Assembly: GCF_004193175.1 (NCBI RefSeq)
Contig: NZ_SAUH01000001.1
Coordinates: 3,991,001-4,055,000 of the forward strand
From: Streptomyces sp. RFCAC02
GTDB taxonomy: Bacteria; Actinomycetota; Actinomycetes; Streptomycetales; Streptomycetaceae
DNA: 64,000 nt
Reading direction: 5' to 3'
Both the position numbers and the translations under genes were made by a program. Under the pieces are notes generated by a model. It had not been told where the DNA came from and did not search any database. It was given only the letters and a program-made list of their open reading frames with translations. Within the stretch, counting starts at the first letter, position 1, and every line of letters begins with the position of its first letter. Below, piece by piece: positions 1 to 7,874 of the stretch.

Positions 1-474
1 GGGGCGATCACCGGGCTGGAGAAGAGCCTCGCGTTCAACCTCTCCGGGCACATCCTGCACTCGATCTACTGGCACAACATGACCGGTGACGGCGGCGGTG
101 AGCCCCTGGAGCGGGACGGTGTCGGCGAGCTGGCCGACGCGATCGCCGACTCGTTCGGCTCGTTCGCCGGCTTCAAGGCGCAGATGACGAAGGCCGCCGC
201 GACCACCCAGGGCTCCGGCTGGGGCGTGCTGGCGTACGAGCCGCTCAGCGGCCGGCTGATCGTGGAACAGGTCTACGACCACCAGGGCAACGTGGGCCAG
301 GCGTCCACCCCGATCCTCGTGTTCGACGCCTGGGAGCACGCCTTCTACCTCCAGTACAAGAACCAGAAGGTCGACTTCATCGACGCCATGTGGGCCGTCG
401 TCAACTGGCAGGACGTGTCCAAGCGGTACGCCGCCGCCAAGGAGCGCGGCGACAGCCTCCTGCTCGCACCCTGA
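1..474 (+). CDS. sodF: Superoxide dismutase, Fe/Mn family (5' end missing)
   Basis: The C-terminal ~157 residues of an iron/manganese superoxide dismutase, which converts superoxide to peroxide and oxygen in the cytoplasm. The reading frame is open from base 1, so the N-terminal alpha-hairpin with the first metal-binding histidine lies outside the window. Visible signatures are [15 protein letters not shown] with a metal-ligand His, [10 protein letters not shown], and the family motif [13 protein letters not shown], whose Asp and His complete the metal site. The symbol follows the usual Streptomyces iron enzyme; metal preference cannot be read from sequence alone. A strong hairpin follows the stop codon. 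Confidence 0.95.
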   Translation, partial: GAITGLEKSLAFNLSGHILHSIYWHNMTGDGGGEPLERDGVGELADAIADSFGSFAGFKAQMTKAAATTQGSGWGVLAYEPLSGRLIVEQVYDHQGNVGQASTPILVFDAWEHAFYLQYKNQKVDFIDAMWAVVNWQDVSKRYAAAKERGDSLLLAP

Positions 475-542
475 CGACGGCGTCCCACCGACGTCCTGCT
501 CGTGATCGTCTTCTCACCCTTCACCGGCAGGCGGCACAGCGG

Positions 543-575
543 AGGGCTCCCGCGCGCGACGCGTGCGGGAGCCCT
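543..575. terminator. Hairpin terminator between convergent sodF and MFS gene
   Basis: An 11-bp perfect inverted repeat (AGGGCTCCCGC at 543-553, GCGGGAGCCCT at 565-575) with an 11-nt loop, placed between two convergent stop codons. It probably ends both transcripts. There is no U-tract, which is common in Streptomyces terminators. Confidence 0.8.
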
Positions 576-592
576 TCCGGCGTCGCGGCGGT

Positions 593-1921
593 TCAGCCCG
601 CCGGGGACAGCGGGCGTGCCGTGCCGCTGCCCAGGGTGCCGCTCCGCCGGGACAGCAGCCCCGTCAGGCTGACGAACACCAGCGAGAAGACACCCGCCAG
701 CGCGAACGCCGTGAAGCCCGCCGTGTTCGAGCCGGTGTCGAGGAGCCGGCCGCCGAGCCACGGCCCGAAGACGGCGCCGAAGCGGCCCATGCCGGACGTC
801 CAGCCGACCGCCGTGGCCCGGTTGTCGTCGTCCGACCGCGCGGCCACCGTGGCGTAGATCATCGCCTGCGCGCTGAAGAGGAACAGGCCGGTCAGGAACA
901 CGACGGTGTACGTGAGCGCCAGCGGCATGTGGATGCTGAGCGCGTACACGCCGATCGCGGTCGCGCCGAACCAGATCGCCGTGATCAGCGGCCCGCCGTA
1001 CGTGTCGGTCAGCTTGCCGCCGATCAGCATGCCGACGATGCCGCCGAGGTTGATGACGATCACGAAGCCGAGCGACGAGCCGAGGTCGTAGCCGCTGGCT
1101 CTCATCAGGGACGGCAGCCACTGCGAGACGCCGTAGACCAGGAGGAGCCCGCCGAAGGAGGCGAGCCAGAAGCAGAGGGTCTGCGTCCACAGGCCGCCGC
1201 GGAAGAGGGCGGCGACCGCGCCCCAGCGGTCCGCCCCGGCGGCGCGCTTCTCCTTGGGGGCGGGTTCGGCCACCCCGTACCGGTCGGCGAGCGCGCGGGC
1301 CTCCGCGTCGCGGCCCTTGGCGCGCAGGAACGTCATCGACTCGGGCAGGTAGAGGAACGCCAGCGGCACGCCGATGAACAGCGGGATGACGCAGATCCAG
1401 AACGAGACGCGCCAGTCGCCGGTCCACAGGGCCACGAAGCCGGCGAGGATGCCGCCGGCCTGGTGGGCGGTCATCAGTGAGCCGACGATCAGGGCGCCGC
1501 GCCCGCGGGGGGCGTACTCGGTCACCAGGGTGATCGCGCTCGGCAGCAGCCCGCCGAGGCCGAGGCCGGCGAGGAAGCGCCCGAGCCCGAACGTGCCGAG
1601 GCTGCCGGCCGAGGCGCACAGGGCGGACGCGAGCGAGAAGACCACCGTCGAGGCGAGGATCGTCCGCTTGCGGCCGATCCAGTCGCTGACGGTGCCGGAG
1701 GACAGGGCGCCGATCAGCATGCCGAAGGTGGCGTACGAGCCGATGTCGCCGGCCTCGTCCGGGTCGATGCCGAGCGCCCCGGTCTCCAGCATGTGCGGCA
1801 GCACGGAGCCGTAGATGAACATGTCGAGGCCGTCGAAGAGGACGACCAGCCAGCACAGGCCGACGACCAGCAGGGTGAGCCGGCCGGAGCGGGCGCCGGC
1901 GGCGGTGGGTGTGGAGGACAT
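593..1921 (-). CDS. MFS transporter, aromatic acid:H+ symporter (AAHS) type
   Basis: A 442-residue, 12-helix major facilitator. The first loop carries the AAHS-like stretch FDGLDMFIYGSVLPHM, with an Asp in helix 1, and the loop 2-3 signature GTVSDWIGRKRTI. The repeat motif GLGLGGLLPSAITLVTEY is in helix 4. PcaK/BenK/GalT-type relatives import protocatechuate, benzoate or gallate with protons. The gene lies just downstream of the ring-cleavage operon on the same strand but has its own promoter and operator at 2024-2068. The likely substrate is therefore the aromatic acid degraded by the neighbouring enzymes. Substrate assignment is by context only. Confidence 0.85.
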   Translation of the reverse strand: MSSTPTAAGARSGRLTLLVVGLCWLVVLFDGLDMFIYGSVLPHMLETGALGIDPDEAGDIGSYATFGMLIGALSSGTVSDWIGRKRTILASTVVFSLASALCASAGSLGTFGLGRFLAGLGLGGLLPSAITLVTEYAPRGRGALIVGSLMTAHQAGGILAGFVALWTGDWRVSFWICVIPLFIGVPLAFLYLPESMTFLRAKGRDAEARALADRYGVAEPAPKEKRAAGADRWGAVAALFRGGLWTQTLCFWLASFGGLLLVYGVSQWLPSLMRASGYDLGSSLGFVIVINLGGIVGMLIGGKLTDTYGGPLITAIWFGATAIGVYALSIHMPLALTYTVVFLTGLFLFSAQAMIYATVAARSDDDNRATAVGWTSGMGRFGAVFGPWLGGRLLDTGSNTAGFTAFALAGVFSLVFVSLTGLLSRRSGTLGSGTARPLSPAG

Positions 1922-2023
1922 CGGGGAGTTCCTCTCGTTCGGGACAGCTCTGTCCCCGGAGGGATGGGGAGGAAAGGGGCGGGCCGGAGCGGCTCGATCG
2001 CGGCGGACCCGAGTGTGCGGACG

Positions 2024-2068
2024 ACGTTAAGGACCCCGCACATTCGGTGTCAACGCTTTTGTCAACAA
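2024..2068 (-). promoter_or_regulatory. Promoter of MFS gene with GntR-type operator
   Basis: Read on the minus strand, TTGACA (2053-2048) is followed after 18 bases by TAACGT (2029-2024), a plausible -35/-10 pair. TTGTCAACAA at 2059-2068 fits the FadR-subfamily GntR consensus TnGTnnACnA and lies just upstream of the -35. A second TGTCAAC begins at 2048. The same arrangement occurs upstream of the gntR gene (6353-6385), which implies coregulation. Confidence 0.65.
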
Positions 2069-2116
2069 TCTTGAGGCCAGTCGGGCCGCCGCGCGGGGAC
2101 CGCCCCCGCCGCCGGC

Positions 2117-3070
2117 TCAGTCCACCGGCGGCGTGCCGTGCGTGTGGAACGACTCGATCGTCTTCAGGCCCCACGCCTGGCCCCTGGCGCGCTCGGCCTC
2201 GGTCCAGGTGACGAGCGGCCAGTCCGGCGCGAGCACGAGACGGGTCAGCGGGTTGCACAGCTCGATGCGGTTGCCGCCGGGCTCGTAGACGTACAGGAAG
2301 AACGTCTGCTGGATCGCGTGCTTGTGCGGCCCCGTCTCGATGAACACGCCGCTGTCGATGGCGAGGTCCGCCGCGCGCAGCACGTCCTCGCGCGTGTCGG
2401 TCGCGAACGCGATGTGGTGCAGGCGGCCGCTCGCGCCCGTCCAGTCCGAGGTGTAGACGACGTCGTACGACTTGTCCGTGAACGTCAGCCACTTCGCGCC
2501 GATCGCCCCACTGTCCAGGCGGATCTGCTCCGTTGGCCGCGCGCCCAGCACCTGCTGCTGGAAGTCCGCGTTGGCGGCGACGTCGGCGGCCAGGAAGTTC
2601 ACGTGGTCGAGGCGGCGCACGCCCACGCCCCGGTTGGGCTTGGCCTGCGGCTGGTTCTTGAGCGCGGGCCGCAGTTCCGGGGGCGCCGCGTAGTACTCGC
2701 TCTCCCAGTACAGGGCGATCTCGTGGCCGTCGGGGTCGGCCGTCACGTACAGCCTGCCGATGCCGGGCTCGTCCTCCACCCAGCGCCCGGCGTGCCCGGC
2801 CGCCTCGAGCGCCTCGACGCGCCGCCCGAGCGCCTCCTCGCTTGAGGTGCGCAGGGCGGTGCGGCGCAGCCCCGGCCGTTCGGCGGCGGTGAGGACGAGG
2901 CTGTGGTGCTCGTAGTCGTCGAAGGTGCGCAGGTGGACGGTGCCGCCGGACTCCCCGCACACGGTCAGGCCGAGGAAGTCGGTGCAGAAGCGGACGCTGC
3001 CGTCGAGGTCGGGGGTGAGGAGTTCGGCGTGGCCGAGGTGGGCGATGTCGCCGAGCGGTGGGGTCGTCAT
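2117..3070 (-). CDS. Extradiol (VOC-fold) ring-cleavage dioxygenase
   Basis: A 317-residue type I extradiol dioxygenase related to catechol 2,3-dioxygenases. It has two vicinal-oxygen-chelate modules, an N-terminal one at about residues 8-125 and a catalytic one at about 150-290. The 2-His-1-Glu iron site is complete: His in RRLDHVNFLA, His in GRLHHIAFATD, and Glu in GGNRIELCNP. The ATG overlaps the stop of the upstream tautomerase gene (ATGA), so translation is coupled and this is the last gene of the catabolic operon. Neighbours that process 4-oxalomesaconate suggest a gallate-like or protocatechuate-like substrate, but the ring substrate is not identifiable from sequence. The usual gallate dioxygenases are a different fold (LigB-type). 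Confidence 0.87.
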   Translation of the reverse strand: MTTPPLGDIAHLGHAELLTPDLDGSVRFCTDFLGLTVCGESGGTVHLRTFDDYEHHSLVLTAAERPGLRRTALRTSSEEALGRRVEALEAAGHAGRWVEDEPGIGRLYVTADPDGHEIALYWESEYYAAPPELRPALKNQPQAKPNRGVGVRRLDHVNFLAADVAANADFQQQVLGARPTEQIRLDSGAIGAKWLTFTDKSYDVVYTSDWTGASGRLHHIAFATDTREDVLRAADLAIDSGVFIETGPHKHAIQQTFFLYVYEPGGNRIELCNPLTRLVLAPDWPLVTWTEAERARGQAWGLKTIESFHTHGTPPVD

Positions 3071-4176
3071 CGGTCCTGCCTTTCGAGCGGGGAGGTGTGC
3101 GCCGGGCGGGGGAAGACCGTCCCGTCGAAGATCTTCCGGGCGGTCCGCACGACGGCGGTACGGGTGACGGCGGGCGGTCCGTCGCCGTGGGCGGCCACGC
3201 GCACGTCGATGTCGAGGAAGCCCGTCGGGTGCTCGACGCGCAGCCGATCGCCCTCGGCGGGCAGGTCGGCGATGCCGTCGGCGACCCCGCCGGGGACGCG
3301 CAGCCCCGCGGCGACCCCGGCGGCGCCGAGGACGCCGATGGACGTGTGGCAGCGGTGCGGGATGAACGTGCGGGTCGAGACGGCGCCGCCGTGCGCGGGC
3401 GGGGCCAGCAGGCTGAGCTTCGGGACGGTCGTCGCGCCGACGTCCCCGAGGCCCATCAGCGGGCCGGCGGCGAGCCTGATCTCCTCGACGCGCTCGCGCA
3501 GGGCCGCGTCCGCCTCCAGCTCGCGGGGCGTCTCGTAGCCCGTCACGCCGAGGGCGTCCGCCGGTATCAGCACGGTCGGCATGCCGTTGTCGACGCAGGT
3601 CACGGGCGTGCCGGCGATCGTGTCGCGGACGTTCCCGGTGGGCAGGAGGGGGCCGCCGCCGGGCGGGAACTCGATCACGACCGGCGCCGCCGTCCCGGGC
3701 ACCCCTGAGATCCGCGCGCCGCCCGAGTACGCGGGACGGCCGCGCGGCGTGGGGAACGTTGCGGTGGCCAGGTCGCCGGTGTTGACCATCCGGATGCGGA
3801 CCGACGTCCGGCCGTCGTCCCCGGGGGCGACGAGGCCGCGTTCGACGGCGAACGGGCCGACGCCCGCGAGCAGGTTGCCGCAGTTCTGCCGGTCCGACAC
3901 CCCGGCGGTGTCGACGGCGACCTGCAGGAACAGGTAGTCGACGTCGGCGTCCCCGCCGGCCGAGGGCGACACGACCGCGACCTTGCTGGTGAGCGGGTGC
4001 GCGCCGCCGAGACCGTCGATCTGCCGCGGGTCGGGGCTGCCCATGATCCGCAGCAGCAGGTCGTCGCGCGCGGCCGGGTCCGCCGGCAGGTCGCCGGCGA
4101 GGAAGTACGCGCCCTTGGACGTGCCGCCGCGCATCAGCAGGCACCGTACGCCCGCGGGCTCCGGCTCCCCGGTCAC
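3067..4176 (-). CDS. 4-oxalomesaconate tautomerase (PrpF family)
   Basis: A 369-residue PrpF-family isomerase. Members include GalD/LigU, which interconvert keto and enol forms of 4-oxalomesaconate, and the aconitate isomerase PrpF. Diagnostic stretches are the N-terminal LMRGGTSKGAYF, DRQNCGNLLAGVGPFAVE with the catalytic-type Cys, and CVDNGMPTVLI. The GTG start overlaps the stop of the aldolase gene by GTGA, and the gene's own stop overlaps the dioxygenase ATG. Neighbouring aldolase and GalB-type hydratase favour the OMA tautomerase role over methylcitrate metabolism. Confidence 0.85.
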   Translation of the reverse strand: MTGEPEPAGVRCLLMRGGTSKGAYFLAGDLPADPAARDDLLLRIMGSPDPRQIDGLGGAHPLTSKVAVVSPSAGGDADVDYLFLQVAVDTAGVSDRQNCGNLLAGVGPFAVERGLVAPGDDGRTSVRIRMVNTGDLATATFPTPRGRPAYSGGARISGVPGTAAPVVIEFPPGGGPLLPTGNVRDTIAGTPVTCVDNGMPTVLIPADALGVTGYETPRELEADAALRERVEEIRLAAGPLMGLGDVGATTVPKLSLLAPPAHGGAVSTRTFIPHRCHTSIGVLGAAGVAAGLRVPGGVADGIADLPAEGDRLRVEHPTGFLDIDVRVAAHGDGPPAVTRTAVVRTARKIFDGTVFPRPAHTSPLERQDR

Positions 4177-4880
4177 GACCCGGACTCCCCGGTGTGCTCG
4201 GCGTACGTCACGTACCGCACGCCGAGGCCGGCGAGCTTCTCCCGCAGCCCGTAGCGGTCGAGCCCGAGCTGTCCGTCGAGGAACGCCGCGCGCGCCGCCG
4301 CCTCCTTCGCCTCCCGTGCCTCGGACGCCTCGGCGGTCTCCCGCGCCCGTTCGCGCGGCACGACGACCACCCCGTCGTCGTCGGCGACGATCACGTCGCC
4401 GGGCCGTACGACCTGCCCCCCGATGGCGACGGGCACGTTCACGGACCCGCCGGTGGCCTTCACCGTGCCCTGCGCGGAGACGGCGCGCGACCACGCGGCG
4501 AAGCCCATGTCCCGCAGCTCCTGCGTGTCCCGGATGCCCGCGTTGATCACGAGCCCCCGTACGCCGCGCCGCGCGAGGGCCGTGGCGAACAGCTCGCCGA
4601 ACATGCCGTCCGTGGACGGCGACGTGGTGGTGACGACGAGGATGTCGCCCTCCCCGCACTGCTCCACCGCCGCATGGATCATCAGATTGTCGCCGGGCCA
4701 GCTGAGGACGGTCACCGCCGTGCCCGCGACCCGTACGCCCTGCTGGACCGGCCGCAGCCCGGGACCCAGGAGCCCGGTGCGCCCCATCGCCTCGCTCACG
4801 GTCGCGACGCCGTACCGCCCGAGCGCCTCGACGTCCCGCGCATCCGCCTTCGGGGGTCCGGTGACGATGACGCCGCTCAT
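4173..4880 (-). CDS. 4-carboxy-4-hydroxy-2-oxoadipate aldolase (RraA-like)
   Basis: A 235-residue class II pyruvate aldolase of the HMG/CHA aldolase (ProA/GalC/LigK) family, which shares the RraA fold. It cleaves 4-carboxy-4-hydroxy-2-oxoadipate to pyruvate and oxaloacetate, the last step of the 4-oxalomesaconate route. The substrate/metal loop GDNLMIHAAVEQCGEGDILVV and the motif GLVINAGIRDTQEL are present, with the Arg-Asp pair used for catalysis and divalent metal binding. The GDVIVADDDGVVVVP stretch is typical. The ATG overlaps the galB-like stop (ATGA) and the stop overlaps the tautomerase GTG. RraA-type RNase E regulators lack the C-terminal extension seen here. Confidence 0.88.
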   Translation of the reverse strand: MSGVIVTGPPKADARDVEALGRYGVATVSEAMGRTGLLGPGLRPVQQGVRVAGTAVTVLSWPGDNLMIHAAVEQCGEGDILVVTTTSPSTDGMFGELFATALARRGVRGLVINAGIRDTQELRDMGFAAWSRAVSAQGTVKATGGSVNVPVAIGGQVVRPGDVIVADDDGVVVVPRERARETAEASEAREAKEAAARAAFLDGQLGLDRYGLREKLAGLGVRYVTYAEHTGESGS

Positions 4881-5626
4881 GCCAGCTCCTTCGCGATCTG
4901 CGGGTACGGCCGCATGTACGCCTCGGCCATGGTCCGGTGGGAGAGGCCCAGGTTCGGCCCCGCGTTCCGCTTGAGCTGGACGCCGCGGCGCACCGCGAGG
5001 TCCGTGTAGTAGTCCCACAGGTGCTGCTGCGCGCCCAGGCACTCCATCGCCTTGCGCTTCACCTCCCACACGGGGGTGATGTCGAGGAGGACCTCCGGTC
5101 TGAAGCCGCTCATCTCCGGCTGGTGCGGCTCGAAGTAGAAGACCGGCGGGGCGCCGATGATCTCGCCGGGACCCGGGTAGCCGATGGCCTGGGCGAGGAC
5201 GCGGGCGTCCAGCGCCATCCGGTGGGCCGCCGGGTGGTCGCCGTTGTACGGGTCGTCGGCGGGGTGGGTGAGGACGACGTCGGGCTGCGTGGCGCGGTAC
5301 ACCCCGACCAGCCGGTCCGTCAGCTCCGCGCTCGGCGTGAGGGGGTAGTCGCCGGCGTCGAAGAACAGGACCTCGGCGCCGAGGGTCGCCGCGGCCCGTT
5401 CGGCCTCGTCGCGCCGCAGCGCCTTGATCTCCTCCAGGGTCCTGCCCTCGCGCCACGCCTTCGCCGACTCGCCGCGCTCGCCGAACGTGAGGCAGGCGAT
5501 GGTGACCTTCTCGCCGCGGGAGGCCGCCAGGGCGATGGCGCCTCCCGCCCGCCAGACGAAGTCACCCGCGTGTGCGGTGACCACCAGGGTCGAGCGGCGC
5601 GGTGCGGGCGCCTTCTCGTTCGTCAT
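4877..5626 (-). CDS. galB: 4-oxalomesaconate hydratase, GalB type (PIG-L/LmbE fold)
   Basis: A 249-residue LmbE/PIG-L-fold zinc enzyme. The first metal motif reads TAHAGDFVWRAGGA rather than AHPDDE; this variant is characteristic of GalB, which hydrates 4-oxalomesaconate to 4-carboxy-4-hydroxy-2-oxoadipate. The distal HPADDPYNGDHPAAH motif supplies further ligands. I chose the ATG at 5626 because AAGGAG lies about 8 bases upstream; an in-frame upstream start lacks such a site. It is the first enzyme gene after gntR (48-bp gap) and overlaps the aldolase gene. A general N-acetylglucosaminyl deacetylase is less likely given the neighbours. Confidence 0.84.
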   Translation of the reverse strand: MTNEKAPAPRRSTLVVTAHAGDFVWRAGGAIALAASRGEKVTIACLTFGERGESAKAWREGRTLEEIKALRRDEAERAAATLGAEVLFFDAGDYPLTPSAELTDRLVGVYRATQPDVVLTHPADDPYNGDHPAAHRMALDARVLAQAIGYPGPGEIIGAPPVFYFEPHQPEMSGFRPEVLLDITPVWEVKRKAMECLGAQQHLWDYYTDLAVRRGVQLKRNAGPNLGLSHRTMAEAYMRPYPQIAKELA

Positions 5627-5674
5627 CGCTGAACTCTCCTTGCTGACAGGGCCGTGGCCCACCAGCGCGGCGCG

Positions 5675-6325
5675 TCATTCGCGCAGTGCGTCGATCACGC
5701 TCGCGAGGTGCGCGCGGACGGCCGCCTCGGCCGCCCGCGGGTCCCTGGCCCGGATCGCGTCGATCATGGCCAGGTGCTCGTTCAGGGACTGCTGCGGGCG
5801 TCCGGGCCGCAGCGCGAGCTGGAACCGGTGGCGCACGAGCTGGCCGTTGAGCCGCTCCAGGAGCGAGACGGCCGTCTGCTGGCCGGAGAACTCGCGCACC
5901 ATGGCGTGCAGTTCGTGGTTGAGGTCGGAGTAGACCATCGGTTCGCCCGCGGCGACGGCCTTCGTCATCGCGGTGCCGACCTCCGCGAGCCGGTCGAGCT
6001 GCCCGTCGTCGGCGGCGAGTGCCGCCTTGGCCGCGCACAGCCCTTCGAGGGCCATGCGGCACTCGATGATGGCGACGGCTTCCTCGACGCTCACCACCCG
6101 TACCCGCGATCCGCGGTTGCGGATGCGTTCGACCAGTCCTTCCGACTCCAGTTCGATCAGCGCCGCTCTGACGCTGGCCCGTGTCACACCGAACTGCTCG
6201 GCGAGTTCGTTCTCCACCAGCCGCTGGGCCGGTGCCATCTCGCCGCGCAGGATCGCCTGCCGCAGCCGGGTCAGTGCCTGCTGTCTGGCCTGCTCCCCGC
6301 TGGTCGGACCGGCTTGCTTCGGCAT
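5675..6325 (-). CDS. GntR-family regulator, FadR (FCD) subfamily
   Basis: A 216-residue repressor with an N-terminal winged helix (LRQAILRGEMAPAQRLVENELAEQFGVTRASVRAALIELESEGLVER, residues ~18-75). An all-helical FCD effector domain (~85-210) follows, with metal or acid-binding residues such as DLNHELHAMVREF. It is the first gene of the minus-strand catabolic operon. TTGTCAACGA over its own promoter and TTGTCAACAA at the transporter promoter both match the subfamily consensus, so autoregulation and control of uptake are inferred. The inducer is probably the aromatic substrate or a pathway intermediate. Confidence 0.9.
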   Translation of the reverse strand: MPKQAGPTSGEQARQQALTRLRQAILRGEMAPAQRLVENELAEQFGVTRASVRAALIELESEGLVERIRNRGSRVRVVSVEEAVAIIECRMALEGLCAAKAALAADDGQLDRLAEVGTAMTKAVAAGEPMVYSDLNHELHAMVREFSGQQTAVSLLERLNGQLVRHRFQLALRPGRPQQSLNEHLAMIDAIRARDPRAAEAAVRAHLASVIDALRE

Positions 6326-6352
6326 GTGCCCTCCCTGAGTGAGTGCCCGTCG

Positions 6353-6385
6353 AACCTAAATCTAGGGCAACAAGATTGTCAACGA
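6353..6385 (-). promoter_or_regulatory. gntR operon promoter with overlapping operator
   Basis: On the minus strand TTGACA (6382-6377) is followed after 18 bases by TAGGTT (6358-6353), and transcription would run into gntR. TTGTCAACGA (6376-6385) fits TnGTnnACnA and covers the -35. The shared CAAGATTGT flank also appears inverted next to the operator at 2059-2068. Confidence 0.62.
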
Positions 6386-6452
6386 TTTCGTTCGGAATCC
6401 TCCGGCGCCCGCTCCCGGGCGGGCCGCCCCGGCCGCCGGGGGCAGGCGTACG

Positions 6453-7124
6453 GTGGTGTCCGTGGACGTGACCAGCGATGTTCTCGAACGGCTCGATCTC
6501 GGTGAAGTCCCCTACGAGGAGGCCGTGGACGCCATGGCCGGCTGGGTCGAGCGACGGCGGGCCGGCGAGATCGGCGACCGTCTCGCGCTCCTCAGCCATC
6601 CGCCCGTCATCACGTACGGCAGCCGCACCCCGCCCGAGGAGCTGCCGGCCGCAGGCGACATCCCGCTCGTCCCCGTCGACCGGGGCGGCCAGGCCACGTA
6701 CCACGGTCCGGGCCAGCTCGTCGGCTACCTCGTCATCAACCTGCGCGAGCGCGGCCCCGGCGACATCGTCCGCTGGGTGGAGAACGGCCTGATCCGCGCG
6801 CTGGCCGACCTCGGCGTCACGGCCGTGCGCCGCGACACCCCGCCGGGCGCGCAGAGCCTCGTCGGCGTGTGGATACCCGGCGGTCCCGAGCCCCGCAAGA
6901 TCGCCTCGATCGGCATGCGCATCAGGAACGGCGTCACCAGCCACGGCTTCGCGCTGAACGTGGACCCCGCCCTCGGCGCGTTCGGCACCTTCACGGCCTG
7001 CGGGCTGCCCGACGTCGCGATGACGTCCCTCGCGCGGCTCGCCGCCGAGCACGGCACCGCCCCGCCCACCGCCGACGCCGTACGGGAGTCGGTGGCCCGG
7101 GCGTTCGGCGCGCGGGTCCGCTGA
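6453..7124 (+). CDS. lipB: Octanoyltransferase LipB
   Basis: A 223-residue lipoyl(octanoyl)transferase that moves octanoate from acyl carrier protein to lipoyl domains of 2-oxoacid dehydrogenases and GcvH. The family signature DRGGQATYHGPGQLVGY is at about residues 80-96. The catalytic Lys is in RKIASIGMRI and the catalytic Cys in FTACGL. VTSHGFALNV is also conserved. Three nearby in-frame GTG codons (6453, 6456, 6462) could start it, so the first few residues are uncertain. lipA is not in the window. Confidence 0.95.
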   Translation: MVSVDVTSDVLERLDLGEVPYEEAVDAMAGWVERRRAGEIGDRLALLSHPPVITYGSRTPPEELPAAGDIPLVPVDRGGQATYHGPGQLVGYLVINLRERGPGDIVRWVENGLIRALADLGVTAVRRDTPPGAQSLVGVWIPGGPEPRKIASIGMRIRNGVTSHGFALNVDPALGAFGTFTACGLPDVAMTSLARLAAEHGTAPPTADAVRESVARAFGARVR

Positions 7125-7874
7125 CGCGGGTCCGCCCGGCGCCCGGCCGCAACCCATTCGTGCGTTTTGGCCGAAACCCTCCCTTCCCTGTCGGGCCGCC
7201 GACGGCGGACACTGGCGGGGACAGGGGAGGGGTGGACGCCCCCTGACCGCCCTCTGCCGACTCCACCGCACCTGGCCCGCCGGGCCTTTCACCGTGCCCC
7301 GAAGGAGTTCCGCATGAGCACGAGGCCCCTCTTACGCCGACCACCGGCCGCCAGGGTCTGTCCGGCGGGTCCTGCCTGTCCCGCGACGCCGGCCACGACA
7401 CCTCGCCGCATTGCCGCATCGCGCGAATACGCCGGGTATGAACTGCGATCCGGCGCCTTGCGACGCACCGCGTCCGACGCCGCGAGCCGCGCCAGGACCC
7501 GCCGGACAGACCCTGGACGCACCGCGCCCCCTGACCCCGCCGGCCGCCCCGTCACCCCGTGACGCGGCCGCCCGCCCGCGCGCCCCGGCGGCGCCCGGCA
7601 CCCCGGGCACCCCGGCCCCGGGGACACCCCGCGCCCGGCGCCCCACTCCGCGCCGTACGCCGCTCCCGCGCGCCGGCCCTCCGACCCCGACCGAGCACCA
7701 GCCGACCGAGCACTGTCCGACCGCACGCCCGCTGACCCGACCGCCGTGCCCCCAGCCCGCGGCGCACGGCCGTGACCCGCGCCCCCTCCGGCGCACCGGT
7801 TCCCACCTCGACCCGCAGCACACCGCCCCCGCCGCCGGGCGGCACGCTGCCGCGTGACGGGAGGTCGCGCCCGC
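7125..7874. other. GC-rich stretch without a convincing gene
   Basis: About 750 bases between lipB and the decarboxylase-like gene. It contains a long imperfect inverted repeat (pyrimidine-rich arm near 7177, purine-rich arm near 7220-7235) that could terminate lipB. There is one small ORF with a good ribosome site, and a proline-rich open frame (7411-7857) ending in a GTGA context just before the next gene. Both frames have weaker third-position GC than their neighbours and low-complexity composition, so most of this stretch may be untranslated or decayed sequence. Confidence 0.5.
7314..7562 (+). CDS. Possible small Arg/Pro-rich ORF (doubtful)
   Basis: An 82-codon frame starting ATG AGC ACG with AAGGAG six bases upstream, an unusually good ribosome-binding site for this region. 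The product is rich in Arg, Pro and Ala, has no recognised domain and includes a TTA leucine codon near the start. Third-position GC is roughly three quarters, below the level of the surrounding genes, which argues against strong selection. I do not recognise it. Confidence 0.3.
   Translation: MSTRPLLRRPPAARVCPAGPACPATPATTPRRIAASREYAGYELRSGALRRTASDAASRARTRRTDPGRTAPPDPAGRPVTP

Noticed and set aside
345..2960. An 871-codon minus-strand open frame and similar long Arg/Pro/Ala-rich frames across the window (for example 22999-26387 and 33537-37652).
   Set aside because: They are opposite-strand or out-of-frame shadows of genes with recognisable domains, have low-complexity composition, and arise from the very high GC content.
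7411..7857. A 148-codon proline-rich frame ending in GTGA just before the decarboxylase-like gene.
   Set aside because: It starts with TTG, is low complexity throughout, has no homology-like sequence, and alternative frames are equally open. Left as part of the unassigned stretch.
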